A DNA stretch of 64,000 nucleotides from a bacterium (GTDB lineage: Bacteria > Campylobacterota > Campylobacteria > Campylobacterales > Sulfurimonadaceae), in the NCBI GenBank assembly GCA_018822665.1, contig JAHJJX010000027.1:124001-188000 (forward strand), in the 5' to 3' direction. This document shows positions 35,092 to 44,505 of the stretch, piece after piece; the first letter of the stretch is position 1, and each line of letters begins with the position of its first letter. Made by a program: the position numbers and the translations under genes. The notes beneath the pieces are model-generated. The model was not told the origin of the DNA. It made no database searches and worked only from the letters and a program-made list of their open reading frames with translations.

Positions 35092-36232
35092 CTATTTCCT
35101 CTTTTGTAATTGTTAGGGCAGGTAAAAATCTGAGTGTATTTCTGCCTGCTTTTAAAACCATAACACCCTCTTCTCTTGCATTAGATATCACCTTAGCCAG
35201 TGTATCGGCATCTTTTGTGCGAAGTCCGCACATCATGCCTATTCCAACTTTGAGTGTAAATATCTCCTTGTGTGCATTGTAAAATTTCTCTAATTCACTA
35301 TCAAAATATTCTACGATTTTTGCAACTGAACCACTTTCATACAACTCTTTCAAAATATCCAAGACCTCGCATGCGGCCGTAGAACTTAAATAATTTCCGC
35401 CAAAAGTTGAACCATGATCACCTGCACTAAAAACATCTTTTAAACTTGTCATCACGACACCTATTGGAACTCCGCCGCCAAGACCTTTGGCCAAAGTTAC
35501 AACATCAGGCTCTATCTCATAATAATTAGAGGCTAAAAATTCACCTGTTCTATATACTCCTGTTTGAACTTCATCAACTATGAGCAGAATATTTTTAGAC
35601 TTTAAAAGTTTTGCCAAATCATGTACCGCTTGTTTGTCTTGGGGCTGAACTCCGCCTTCACCTTGAACAAGTTCAATCATAACCGCACAGGTATGATTAT
35701 CAAGTAAACGTTCAACATCTGCGATACTATCGGCATAAACAAATCCATCAGGATACGGACCGAAATAGTTATGCATTGCTGCTTGACCTGTTGCCTTTAC
35801 CGTCGTAATCGTTCTGCCATGAAAAGAGTGTTGCAAAGTGATAATCTTATATCTTTTTACTTCTCCATCTTTTTCACCAAACTTTCTTGCTATTTTTATA
35901 GCACCTTCATTTGCCTCCGCACCGCTGTTTCCAAAGAAACATTTCATATCATAGCCGCTAGCTTCTACTATTTTTTGTGCCGCACGCGCCTGTGGAGCCG
36001 TATAATAAAGATTCGAGATATGTGTTATATTGGATATCTGCTTATATATCGCATCATTTACTCTTTTGTTTGCATGACCAACACTGACAACACCTATACC
36101 TGAAGTAAAGTCAATATATTTTTTACCATTTGCATCCACTAATCTCGCATTATCACCGCTTACAAACTCTACATCTGCTCTTGCATACGTAGGTAAAACA
36201 TATTTTTTATCTAATTCAACTGTATTACTCAT
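35048..36232 (-). CDS. argD: Acetylornithine aminotransferase
   Basis: PLP enzyme (class III aminotransferase) that transfers an amino group between N-acetylornithine and 2-oxoglutarate in arginine synthesis, possibly also succinyldiaminopimelate. Visible: PTYARADVEFVSGDNARLVDANGKKYIDFTSGIGV, FFGNSGAEANEGAIKIARK, IVDEVQTGVYRTG and the PLP lysine in LAKGLGGGVPIG; 394 residues. It overlaps both neighbours (4 bases with the molybdoenzyme gene, 44 with tolC). Confidence 0.92.
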   Translation of the reverse strand: MSNTVELDKKYVLPTYARADVEFVSGDNARLVDANGKKYIDFTSGIGVVSVGHANKRVNDAIYKQISNITHISNLYYTAPQARAAQKIVEASGYDMKCFFGNSGAEANEGAIKIARKFGEKDGEVKRYKIITLQHSFHGRTITTVKATGQAAMHNYFGPYPDGFVYADSIADVERLLDNHTCAVMIELVQGEGGVQPQDKQAVHDLAKLLKSKNILLIVDEVQTGVYRTGEFLASNYYEIEPDVVTLAKGLGGGVPIGVVMTSLKDVFSAGDHGSTFGGNYLSSTAACEVLDILKELYESGSVAKIVEYFDSELEKFYNAHKEIFTLKVGIGMMCGLRTKDADTLAKVISNAREEGVMVLKAGRNTLRFLPALTITKEEIDEGFKSLNRAIASL

Positions 36233-37962
36233 ATACTAACCTCTACTTTATTTTCTTGAAATATTGCACTTTTTCCATCGTAGGAGTGCTTTGAACTTGT
36301 TAAATTATTCACGCCTTTAGTACCGCTGTAAATCAAAACACAATCTTTTCTTAAACCATCATTGTATCTAACTCTCAATCTTACACTGCCGTTTATAGAA
36401 GAAATTGTAAGCTCTTCATCCTCTTTATACCCAAATTCACTGTGAAGATACACATTATTTTCTCTATCAAACTGTGAATTTAAACTTTTATGGCTCTTTG
36501 GAGTCAATAAAAAGAGCTTTTCATTCATATTAAATTCCATCTCAAACTCTTCTAAAAAACAAAACTCGCCATTGTCTGTGTCAAAGCCGTCTTCATAAGG
36601 GATATCGTCTCTGTTTTGCACATGCCAAGATCCATCCATTTTTAAAACTGCAAAATTTTTAAAATGTTTTAAATAAAATTCTTCTGTTTGTATCTCCACG
36701 GAAAATTCTTTACACAGATAAGCACTCAAATCATATTCACTTATCCCATTTTCACACTCTGCTACCTTAGGCATAAACATCATTGCATTGTGAGAGTAAG
36801 AAGTTCTCACATCTTCTTTATATAAAAAACTTTTAGCCGGAATTATCAAATCTGCCATCTCGGATGTTTCGTTTTCATAAAGACCAAAATATACAAGATT
36901 TTGGACTTCGAAAAGAGACTTTTTAACTTTCAAACTGTTTGGCATTTGAGAAAGCGGATTGGAGCCTTGAATAAAAACAGTTTTAAAATGACTGAAATCT
37001 ACATTTACTTTTGATACTTTTTTTGCTTTTGTATAAAACGGAGAGCTGATTTTATCTTTTGAATTACCCAGATAACTCACACCGCAGCCCTCTTTGCCAA
37101 AAAGTCCAAGGAAGGCAGCAAATGCGTCGATTGCCCGCATTACATCGGCCCCATCACTGTATTTTTGAATTCCCACACCGCAGACTATCGCAACTTTTTT
37201 GCCTCGCACTAACTCGAGCACCCTTCCTATTTGTCCTAAAGTCACATCTATTTCATCTAAAGTTGCTTTTATTCTCACGTTTTGTGTAAGCTCATAATAC
37301 TCTTTGCATTCGCTCGCATGATTTTTTAAAAACTCTTCATCACAACCGTTTTCTATATGTAAAAAACGACTCATTAACATTGCAAGATGCATATCTCCAT
37401 GTGGCTTTAGCTGAATATGCAAATCAGCAATTTTTGCAATTTTTGTTTTTATAGGATCGATGACTATAATTTTTTTACCTTTTATCAAAGGCAGCAGATG
37501 ACTCGAAGTGGTATGAGGGTTTCTTCCCCAGATAATTACAACTTCGGACTTTTCAATCTCTGAGAGCGGCATATTTACATTACTTCCTCTCCCTTCAAGT
37601 ATCCCGGCTTCTCCCGCGCCATCACATAAACTTCCTTCCGTCATAGTTGCACCAAATGAAGCAAAAAAATGGTCGCTCACCTCCTGCATAAGTCCAAAAT
37701 TTCCATTGCCGCGATAATGTAAAATTTCATTTTTTTCGCAAGAAACCAACATCTCTTTGAGTCGAAGAAGGGCCTCATCCAAACCTATCTCCTGACCTTT
37801 GTATCTTGGCATGTGGATTTGTTTGTATTTTTGATAATGATTTAGATGTGGACACAAAAAGCCTTTCGTATGCCCGTTCTTGACACCTTTTAAAACACCA
37901 TCCTCATAAACAATTCCGCATGCGTCATAACAATCAAGCGGGCATGCCGTGAGTTTATTCAT
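36229..37962 (-). CDS. Molybdopterin-dependent oxidoreductase (DMSO reductase family)
   Basis: 577 residues, short for the family. The N-terminal iron-sulfur motif is ACPLDCYDACGI...GFLCPHL, followed by LRYGN-type (HYRGNGNFGL) and VVIWGRNPHTTSSHL, then KTVFIQGSNPLSQMPNS and a C-terminal molybdopterin dinucleotide-binding part. No twin-arginine signal is visible, so it is probably cytosolic. It could be a formate dehydrogenase-like or biotin sulfoxide reductase-like enzyme; electron partners are not adjacent. It overlaps argD by four bases and the adaptor gene by eight. Confidence 0.82.
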   Translation of the reverse strand: MNKLTACPLDCYDACGIVYEDGVLKGVKNGHTKGFLCPHLNHYQKYKQIHMPRYKGQEIGLDEALLRLKEMLVSCEKNEILHYRGNGNFGLMQEVSDHFFASFGATMTEGSLCDGAGEAGILEGRGSNVNMPLSEIEKSEVVIIWGRNPHTTSSHLLPLIKGKKIIVIDPIKTKIAKIADLHIQLKPHGDMHLAMLMSRFLHIENGCDEEFLKNHASECKEYYELTQNVRIKATLDEIDVTLGQIGRVLELVRGKKVAIVCGVGIQKYSDGADVMRAIDAFAAFLGLFGKEGCGVSYLGNSKDKISSPFYTKAKKVSKVNVDFSHFKTVFIQGSNPLSQMPNSLKVKKSLFEVQNLVYFGLYENETSEMADLIIPAKSFLYKEDVRTSYSHNAMMFMPKVAECENGISEYDLSAYLCKEFSVEIQTEEFYLKHFKNFAVLKMDGSWHVQNRDDIPYEDGFDTDNGEFCFLEEFEMEFNMNEKLFLLTPKSHKSLNSQFDRENNVYLHSEFGYKEDEELTISSINGSVRLRVRYNDGLRKDCVLIYSGTKGVNNLTSSKHSYDGKSAIFQENKVEVSI

Positions 37963-38752
37963 CTCTTAACTCTACCTTTACAAGTTTAGAAAAAAGTTTT
38001 GGAGATTTTATTATGATTTGTGCCATATATTTTGAGATATTTTTGCTATCGGCAATATTTAAAAGCCGAGATACTTTATAGGAAGTTTTTTCTTCATCCA
38101 GATAAATAACCTTTTGCTTTGCATTTTTCACATCTTCTTCGTCCAGATAAACAGTCAAAATTGCACTTGATGTATCGGCAACTTTTGCAAGCGGTGTTGC
38201 AACTCCTACAACCTGACCCACTTTTACCGAAATCTCATAAAGAACAAAATCTTTTGCATTGAGATTTTTATCGCTAATACTTCTTTGTAATTGTGCTATT
38301 CGTAGCTTTAAATCCACAATTTGAACTTTCAAATTTTGTATCTCTTTTTGAGTATTTAAGAACTGATTTTCACTAGCAATTAAATCATGAAATTCTTTAT
38401 CTTTTTCTACGACAGATTTTATCTGCAAAGATTCAATTTTTTTATAATTTTCTTTTTTTTTGCTCAAAGATGCTTTAAGATTATTTAAGATGCTTTCATT
38501 GCTGATGAGTATATTGCTTAAATACTCCAGCTTATCTTTTGCAAACTCCAGTTCTTTGTTGTCAAGTTCTGAATCAATACGTATATATGAATCAGAAGTC
38601 AATATCTTGCCTATTGAATTTTCGTCCGTGAACAAAACAAGTCCGGAAACATTCGATGCTATATTTCTAAGTTCGTAAGGTTCAACTTTTGCATAGTAAA
38701 CTTTTGAAAACGAAAGCGTATACATAAAAAACAGGGCTAGTAGAATTTTCAC
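37955..38752 (-). CDS. HlyD-like periplasmic adaptor (MFP)
   Basis: 265 residues: signal peptide (MKILLALFFMYTLSFSKVYY), a short lipoyl-like half (VEPYELRNIASNVSGLVLFTDENSIGKIL), a coiled-coil hairpin (about 65-150) and a second half (VKVGQVVGVATPLAKVADTSSAILTVYLDEEDV). It is an adaptor between an inner-membrane pump and TolC. First gene of the six-gene minus operon, divergent from cheV; no pump gene is present. Confidence 0.8.
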   Translation of the reverse strand: MKILLALFFMYTLSFSKVYYAKVEPYELRNIASNVSGLVLFTDENSIGKILTSDSYIRIDSELDNKELEFAKDKLEYLSNILISNESILNNLKASLSKKKENYKKIESLQIKSVVEKDKEFHDLIASENQFLNTQKEIQNLKVQIVDLKLRIAQLQRSISDKNLNAKDFVLYEISVKVGQVVGVATPLAKVADTSSAILTVYLDEEDVKNAKQKVIYLDEEKTSYKVSRLLNIADSKNISKYMAQIIIKSPKLFSKLVKVELRDE

Positions 38753-38854
38753 TTTATGTGCCTTTTTAAAAAATAAGAGTCATTTTACCAATACATCACT
38801 TATAATTCATTTTATTTTAGATATTATTATGAAAGTTTCAATCAAAGGGTGCGC

Positions 38855-39793
38855 ATGTCTGTTTTAGATAAAGTGGATGCAGCTACAAACTTAGCAAAAA
38901 ATAACGAACTTCAACTTTTGGTTTTCAGAGTCAGTAACAGCAAAGATTCCGCATATTATGCCATCAATGTTTTTAAAACAAGAGAAGTTGTTGAATCAAA
39001 AAATCACTATCTAACTCAAATACCCTCTGCACATGTATTGCTTGAGGGAACCATAATACTTCGCGGTCTGCAAATACCTGTACTCAATCTTCCCTTATGG
39101 CTGGATGTTCATCTAATGAAAGATGAAAAGAAAAAATCCAACATACTCATTTGTGATTTTAATGGAATAATCATTGGCTTGAGAATTATGTCAGCCTACA
39201 GAGTTATAAAGAAAAATTGGAATCAAATGCATGCGCCAGACAGCTATAGATTAAAAAAAGACGGCTTGGTTATGAATGACACTAGACTTGAAGACGGCAG
39301 TTTATGTCTCATTTTAGATTATGAAAAACTTTTATCGGATGTTATTCCTCAAGCCATGGTAAATATACTTGAATCACAGGAAAATATAAAAAATTTAGAA
39401 ATTCCAAAAAAATTAAAAAATGGTACCGTACTTATAGCAGAAGATTCCAAAACTGCACAAAGAGCATTAACTCAAATATTTAGCAATGCCAACATCAATA
39501 TGAAATTATTTGACAATGGCAAAAAACTTGTTGATTATGTTTTAGCTTTAGAAGACACTTCCATAATTCCAGCCATAATAACAGATATAGAGATGCCTGA
39601 AATGTCCGGATTTACTGTTATAAAAATACTTAAAGAAAATCTTCATAGTAAAAAAATACCCATAATTGTAAACAGTTCCATGACCGGCGACAATAACAAA
39701 AGAGAAGCTGAAATGTTGGGAGCAAACGGATTTATAGACAAAACTAAAAGTCATAATGTTATACCGTTAATTATATCTGTTATGGATGCTTAG
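38855..39793 (+). CDS. cheV: Chemotaxis coupling protein CheV
   Basis: 313 residues with an N-terminal CheW-like coupling domain (about 15-165) and a C-terminal receiver domain (about 190-312) with AEDSK, phospho-acceptor D in IPAIITDIEMPEMSG and lysine in GFIDKTKSH. CheV couples receptors to CheA and adapts by phosphorylation; several copies are usual in Campylobacterota. ATG at 38855 follows AAAGGG, two codons inside the track ORF. The 144 bases after the gene hold nothing I can name. Confidence 0.92.
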   Translation: MSVLDKVDAATNLAKNNELQLLVFRVSNSKDSAYYAINVFKTREVVESKNHYLTQIPSAHVLLEGTIILRGLQIPVLNLPLWLDVHLMKDEKKKSNILICDFNGIIIGLRIMSAYRVIKKNWNQMHAPDSYRLKKDGLVMNDTRLEDGSLCLILDYEKLLSDVIPQAMVNILESQENIKNLEIPKKLKNGTVLIAEDSKTAQRALTQIFSNANINMKLFDNGKKLVDYVLALEDTSIIPAIITDIEMPEMSGFTVIKILKENLHSKKIPIIVNSSMTGDNNKREAEMLGANGFIDKTKSHNVIPLIISVMDA

Positions 39794-39937
39794 CTTAACA
39801 TTAAATAAGAATAAGCGAAGAGTGCCGAATATGCTTGGCTTATGCTACATTCAAAAAAAATAGAGTTTTTAGAACAACTTTTCATCCATATCACGTTAAT
39901 TGCAATGTGATATAATCACTTATTCATTGGAGAAAAC

Positions 39938-40363
39938 ATGTCTGAAAAAAAGATTGTTGGTACGATAGAAATAATTTCTATCCTAGATTTAGAACTCTAT
40001 GAGCTAGATGCTAAAATTGACACAGGGGCGGATTCAAATGCTTTGCATTGTGATGATATATACATAGACGAGAGTAATTTTGTTCATTTTAAATTACTGG
40101 ATGAAGTTCATGCCTCCTACCACGGCAAACAAATGAAAATGCCTTTATATAAGATAAAGAAAGTTAAAAGTTCTAATGGTCAAATTGAACTAAGACCATC
40201 CATAAAAGTGTCTGTCAGTTTTTTTGGAAAAAAATATAAAACAGTTATTTCTCTAACCAACCGTTCAGATATGAAATATCCTATGCTTATAGGTAGACAA
40301 TTTTTGGCAAATAAATTTTTAGTTGATGTTTCAAAAGAATATCTTTCAAAACACACTAAGTAA
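39938..40363 (+). CDS. Retropepsin-like putative ATP-dependent zinc protease (RimB-like)
   Basis: 141 residues of the family annotated as ATP-dependent zinc protease and related to RimB, with the aspartic signature KIDTGADSNALH (residues 26-37) and YPMLIGRQFLANKFLVDVSK at the end. Related proteins remove or process poly-glutamate tails added by RimK to ribosomal protein S6; the catalytic D in DTGA suggests a single-domain aspartic protease. The rimK homologue starts 33 bases downstream, supporting such a pairing. Target here unknown. Confidence 0.8.
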   Translation: MSEKKIVGTIEIISILDLELYELDAKIDTGADSNALHCDDIYIDESNFVHFKLLDEVHASYHGKQMKMPLYKIKKVKSSNGQIELRPSIKVSVSFFGKKYKTVISLTNRSDMKYPMLIGRQFLANKFLVDVSKEYLSKHTK

Positions 40364-40396
40364 AGTTTTACAGAAAACAACGTAATAAGGAAAATT

Positions 40397-41329
40397 ATGA
40401 GAGTATATATATTATCAAGAAACAGCAGACTTTATTCTACAAAAAGGTTGCTTGAGGCTGGCATCCAAAGAGGTTGGGACATCAGGGTTATCGACTATCT
40501 TGAATGCAGCATTGAGATTATGAAAGATCATTTACAAATTGTTTATCATGGAGAAATATTGCCGGTTCCAGATGCTATTATTCCAAGAATCGGAGCTAGC
40601 AGAACATTTTACGGAACGGCTATGGTCAGACACTTTGAAATGATGGAGACTTTTAGTGTTGCCGGGAATTTGGCTATTGCAAGAAGTAGAGATAAACTAA
40701 GAAGTTTACAAATTTTATCAAAAAATGGCGTAGATATGCCAAAAACTGTTTTTGCTTCAAACAAATCAAATGCAAAAGATGTTATTGAGCTAAGCGGTGG
40801 GGCACCTTTGGTTCTAAAAATATTAGAAGGAACACAGGGAGTCGGCGTTGTCCTTGTTGATAGTGAAAAAGCTGCAAAATCAGTACTTGACGCCTTTTAT
40901 GGCATGGATGTCAACCTGCTTGTCCAAGAGTATATTGAAGAGGCAGGCGGAGCAGACATAAGAGTACTTGTAGTTGGAGGGGAAGTTGTAGGGGCTATGA
41001 AAAGGCAAGGTGCCGAGGGCGATTTTAGATCAAACTTACATCAAGGCGGAAGCGCAGCCAAACACATACTTACAAGAAAAGAAAAGTCTACTGCTCTTGC
41101 GGCCGCAAAAGCGATGGGGCTTGGAGTTTGCGGAGTAGATATGATTCCTTCGGCTCGTGGTCCGCTTGTGATGGAAGTTAATTCTTCTCCTGGACTTGAA
41201 GGAATTGAAAAATCAACAAATATAGATATTGCAGGAAAAATCATGGACTATATTCAAAGAAATGTGACTCCAAAATCTGCGGTGAGTTCAACAAAAAGAA
41301 AAATAAAAAAAGATAGTATCGGAGCCTAA
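40397..41329 (+). CDS. rimK: RimK-type ATP-grasp alpha-L-glutamate ligase
   Basis: 310 residues: an N-terminal domain (MRVYILSRNSRLYSTKRLLEAGIQRGWD) and ATP-grasp core with PLVLKILEGTQGVGVVLV, VQEYIEEAGGADIRVLVVGGEVVGAMKRQ and MEVNSSPGLEGIE (metal-binding E and N). RimK adds glutamates to the C-terminus of ribosomal protein S6, and homologues make other glutamyl products. A 14-residue basic tail follows the core. It is followed with no gap by the deacylase gene (TAAATG), which fixes the functional link. Confidence 0.9.
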   Translation: MRVYILSRNSRLYSTKRLLEAGIQRGWDIRVIDYLECSIEIMKDHLQIVYHGEILPVPDAIIPRIGASRTFYGTAMVRHFEMMETFSVAGNLAIARSRDKLRSLQILSKNGVDMPKTVFASNKSNAKDVIELSGGAPLVLKILEGTQGVGVVLVDSEKAAKSVLDAFYGMDVNLLVQEYIEEAGGADIRVLVVGGEVVGAMKRQGAEGDFRSNLHQGGSAAKHILTRKEKSTALAAAKAMGLGVCGVDMIPSARGPLVMEVNSSPGLEGIEKSTNIDIAGKIMDYIQRNVTPKSAVSSTKRKIKKDSIGA

Positions 41330-42379
41330 ATGCCTAGTGCAAAGTTTTTTTTGGGAGGAATAGAAATACCAAGAGATGTTAATATCACTATTAATCTTGA
41401 ATTACCAAAACTTTACAATACTCCTACTCAATTACCCGTGCGTGTCATTCGTGGGAAAAAAGATGGTCCTACCGTGTTTATCAGCGCCGCAATTCATGGC
41501 GATGAATTAAACGGCATAGAAATTATAAGACGGTTTAGAAAATTAGAAATCTTAAAGAAACTTAGAGGCACCCTCATATTGGTTCCTATTGTAAATGTTT
41601 ATGGAATTATGACTCTCTCAAGATATCTTCCAGATAGAAGAGATTTAAACAGAAGTTTTCCGGGGAGTACAAAAGGTTCACTTGCAGGCAGAGTGGCAAA
41701 TATTTTTTTTAATGAAATAGTACGCAAATGTGATTTAGGCATAGACCTTCATACCGCATCCATACACAAATCAAATCTTCCGCAAGTAAGAACAAATATA
41801 AAAGATGCGTACACCTTTAACTTGGCAAAAATTTTTGGAGCACCGGTCGTCTTGCACTCTGAACTTAGAGATGGCTCACTCAGAGCTGTTGCTCAAGAGC
41901 AAGGTGTTCCGATTCTCTTGTACGAAGCGGGTGAAGCTTTAAGATTTGATGAAATTTGCATCAGAATCGGAGTGAAGGGGATAGTAAATGTACTAAGAGA
42001 AAATAATATGCTGCCCAAAGTACTACGAAAAAGAACTATCAAGACTCCCATTGTAACAAAGACAAGTCAATGGGTGCGTTCAAGTGAAAGTGGTATTCTT
42101 AGAACCATAAAAGCGCTTGGAGACACTGTAAAAAAGAATGAAACTATTGCATTTATAGATGAACCGCTTGGAGATGAAAGTTTTGAAATTTCAGCACCAT
42201 TTGACGGAGTCATTATCGGCAAGTCTGAAATACCATTAGTTCAAGAGGGTGATGCTATTTTTCACATAGCACACTTTAGTAATCTTGAAGCGGCAGATGA
42301 TAAAATAGAATATTTTAATGATGGTGCAATCGAGTTAAGCGAATTTCATGAACTTAATGATGAAGACAACATAGAGTAA
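41330..42379 (+). CDS. Succinylglutamate desuccinylase/aspartoacylase family hydrolase
   Basis: 349-residue zinc hydrolase of the M14-related AstE/AspA group. The metal site is in FISAAIHGDELNG, then RDLNRSFPG and GIDLHTASIHKSNLPQVR supply further family residues. A C-terminal small beta domain (SESGILRTIKALGDTVKKNETIAFI) is biotinyl-lipoyl-like. It is translationally coupled to rimK, a gene pair seen widely, so it may trim a product of the ligase. Substrate unproven. Confidence 0.87.
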   Translation: MPSAKFFLGGIEIPRDVNITINLELPKLYNTPTQLPVRVIRGKKDGPTVFISAAIHGDELNGIEIIRRFRKLEILKKLRGTLILVPIVNVYGIMTLSRYLPDRRDLNRSFPGSTKGSLAGRVANIFFNEIVRKCDLGIDLHTASIHKSNLPQVRTNIKDAYTFNLAKIFGAPVVLHSELRDGSLRAVAQEQGVPILLYEAGEALRFDEICIRIGVKGIVNVLRENNMLPKVLRKRTIKTPIVTKTSQWVRSSESGILRTIKALGDTVKKNETIAFIDEPLGDESFEISAPFDGVIIGKSEIPLVQEGDAIFHIAHFSNLEAADDKIEYFNDGAIELSEFHELNDEDNIE

Positions 42380-42428
42380 TGTTCAATATAAAAATGCCCT
42401 TAAGCTAATAAAAATACAAGGCAATACA

Positions 42429-43460
42429 ATGGAATTATTTTACGATATATTAAAACAGCTCATCCGAATACCTAGTGTAGTTGGAGCCGAACACTCTTTT
42501 TTTATGTTTATTAAAAGAGAACTTGAAGAGATTGGGGTGAAGGTTGAATATTATGACGGAGTACTGATTGCAAAAGGGCAGGATGAAACCTGCGGATATA
42601 TTTCTGCGCATTGTGATAGGCACGGACTTATATGTACCGGTCATAATGAATTTCAGTATGCTGCTTTTATTGCAAAAAATAGAGCCGATTTAACAGGCAC
42701 TTCAAATTCAGAGCAACTTCTAAACAACTTTACATCCAGATTTGTAGATGAAAAAGTTCAGGCTTATGAGCCTTGGTCTGGAAGTTATTTAGGGCTTGGT
42801 TCCATAAGAGATGCTTTTTTGTGTACAAGAAGAAACAATATAATCTTTAAAGTTGAAGGTTTTGATTATTTATTTCCAGGCACACCTATAGCTTTTATGG
42901 ATAAACTTGAATTTCAAGACGACTTAATCTCAGCGCAATTAGATAACGTCATATCGGTAGCCCTTATCATTTATATGTATAATATCGGTTATCAGGGAAC
43001 ATCTTTTTTTACAGCTTCTGAAGAAGCTGGTAAAAGCTGGAGATTTTTACTTGAATGGTTTAGAAGATTTGATATTAAAACAAATGAACTGCTTGTTCTT
43101 GATACAAGTCCGTATGAAACTATTCAGGATATAAATAATCTTGACATCGTACTTAGAAATCGTGATTCAAATGCAGTTTTCAGGTCACCGTTAAAAAATA
43201 AAATCAAAAAAATTGCTATAGAGAACAAGATAAAGTACCATTTTAAAGATGCTTATTTGAAAAATAGAATGCTAAGCAGAGGAACAAAAAGTTCACTCGG
43301 AACAACCGAACTTGGAAGATTGATTTATGCTACAAAAGGTGAAATTCAAGGAACTACATTACAAATTCCTACTATAGGCTACCACACCGTAAATGAGACT
43401 ACATCAAAGCGTTCTGTAGAAAGTATGATAAAAGTTTTGAGTGAATTATATGTAAAATAA
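42429..43460 (+). CDS. M42/M20-like metallopeptidase
   Basis: 343 residues. Metal-binding residues follow the M42 order: GYISAHCDRHG (H), SAQLDNVISVALI (D), FTASEEAGKSW (E,E) and VLDTSPYE (D), with a distal H in TIGYHTVNETTSKRS. These are aminopeptidases or deacylases with a binuclear site. M42-type peptidases accompany RimK-like ligases in osmolyte (NAGGN) clusters of other bacteria. It lies 49 bases after the deacylase, same direction, and ends in a strong terminator. Confidence 0.8.
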   Translation: MELFYDILKQLIRIPSVVGAEHSFFMFIKRELEEIGVKVEYYDGVLIAKGQDETCGYISAHCDRHGLICTGHNEFQYAAFIAKNRADLTGTSNSEQLLNNFTSRFVDEKVQAYEPWSGSYLGLGSIRDAFLCTRRNNIIFKVEGFDYLFPGTPIAFMDKLEFQDDLISAQLDNVISVALIIYMYNIGYQGTSFFTASEEAGKSWRFLLEWFRRFDIKTNELLVLDTSPYETIQDINNLDIVLRNRDSNAVFRSPLKNKIKKIAIENKIKYHFKDAYLKNRMLSRGTKSSLGTTELGRLIYATKGEIQGTTLQIPTIGYHTVNETTSKRSVESMIKVLSELYVK

Positions 43461-43489
43461 ATATAAAGCTTTTTTAGCTTTATATTTAT
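43457..43489. terminator. Bidirectional terminator between M42 peptidase and SnoaL-like gene
   Basis: Perfect 14-base stem ATAAATATAAAGCT / AGCTTTATATTTAT with a five-T loop. It covers the stop codons of both convergent genes (43460 plus, 43486 minus), so each gene's mRNA ends in it. Confidence 0.75.
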
Positions 43490-43890
43490 GCTCTTCCTAA
43501 CTGCTTGTAGAGAGTATTTAAATCTCCAAGAACCCAAATATCAATAATTTTTCCATCTTTGATATTAAAAAAAGATGCCCCATTGTATGAAATACGATTA
43601 TTCGTAGGCTCAATATCTAAAAGTTTACCTTGATGCGTCCCGTTATAAATAGCTCGAGCAGCAACCAAATTATTTTCGCTCACCATGATTTCTACGCCAT
43701 GATAAAGGTTTGGAATAGCATTTAATATCATATCAAAATACTCTTCAAACTCTTTTTTTCCTCTTGTTGAAATATGAAGAGAACCTCTAAAAACAATATT
43801 ATCATGAAGTAGCTTATCTATATAAGATTTGTCTTTATTATTCCATAAATTTTCATAATAAGAAGCTACGATTTGTTTGTTTGTTTTCAT
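43486..43890 (-). CDS. SnoaL-like / NTF2-fold protein
   Basis: 134 residues, one NTF2-like domain (ASYYENLWNNKDKSYIDKLLHDNIVFRG ... VAARAIYNGTHQGKLLDIEPTNNRISYNGASFFNIKDGKIIDIWVLGD), the pattern of SnoaL-like ester-cyclase-type proteins. No catalytic assignment is possible. Its minus strand orientation interrupts the plus-strand run between the peptidase and the channel gene, so it is probably a separate transcript. Confidence 0.78.
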   Translation of the reverse strand: MKTNKQIVASYYENLWNNKDKSYIDKLLHDNIVFRGSLHISTRGKKEFEEYFDMILNAIPNLYHGVEIMVSENNLVAARAIYNGTHQGKLLDIEPTNNRISYNGASFFNIKDGKIIDIWVLGDLNTLYKQLGRA

Positions 43891-43974
43891 TTTATTCCCA
43901 TAGTAGATTTTTTGGGATTATACACAAATATATAAAATATTGTATAATCAAGTTAAAATAACAAGGGTTAATAA

Positions 43975-44505
43975 ATGGATAATAATATATTCTTTAGCAT
44001 TATTTTAATTATAGGAACACTGTTAAGTTTGAATGTATCTAAATATTTTTTAACGAAAATAGGTTCAATAAAAAAAGTTACGGAAAGGCGAATATACTAT
44101 GTAGCAAGAAGTATTCAAGTTATTATTTTAATAGTTTCTTTTTTTATTTTAGCAATAATATGGAGTGTTAGCTTAAGCACCGTATTGGTGGTGGCTTCAT
44201 CCATTTTTACAATTATTGGTGTAGCTTTATTCGCACAATGGTCAATTTTGAGCAATATAACTTCTAGCATTATTATATTTTTCACTTTTCCAACTCGCAT
44301 TGGTGACACAATAAAAATAATTGATGGAGATAATTCTGTTACAGGGGTGATTGTAGAAATTACGTTATTTCAAATAGAACTTCTAGATACTGAAGGAAAT
44401 ACTATTTCTTATCCAAATAATTTATTTATCCAAAGACCTATTAAAAAAATAAATAACATACAAAATATTTCTCAAGAAGAAGTAGAAATAAAAAAGGATG
44501 ATTAA
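43975..44505 (+). CDS. Small MscS-like mechanosensitive channel
   Basis: 176 residues: three hydrophobic segments, the last the MscS pore helix (GVALFAQWSILSNITSSIIIFFTFPTRIGDTIKI), then the beta domain (VTGVIVEITLFQIELLDTEGNTISYPNNLFIQRPI). The C-terminal alpha/beta cage domain of MscS is missing. MscS-type channels release solutes on hypo-osmotic shock. The stop overlaps the Kef-like start (TAATG), so channel and K+ transporter are co-translated. Confidence 0.85.
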   Translation: MDNNIFFSIILIIGTLLSLNVSKYFLTKIGSIKKVTERRIYYVARSIQVIILIVSFFILAIIWSVSLSTVLVVASSIFTIIGVALFAQWSILSNITSSIIIFFTFPTRIGDTIKIIDGDNSVTGVIVEITLFQIELLDTEGNTISYPNNLFIQRPIKKINNIQNISQEEVEIKKDD

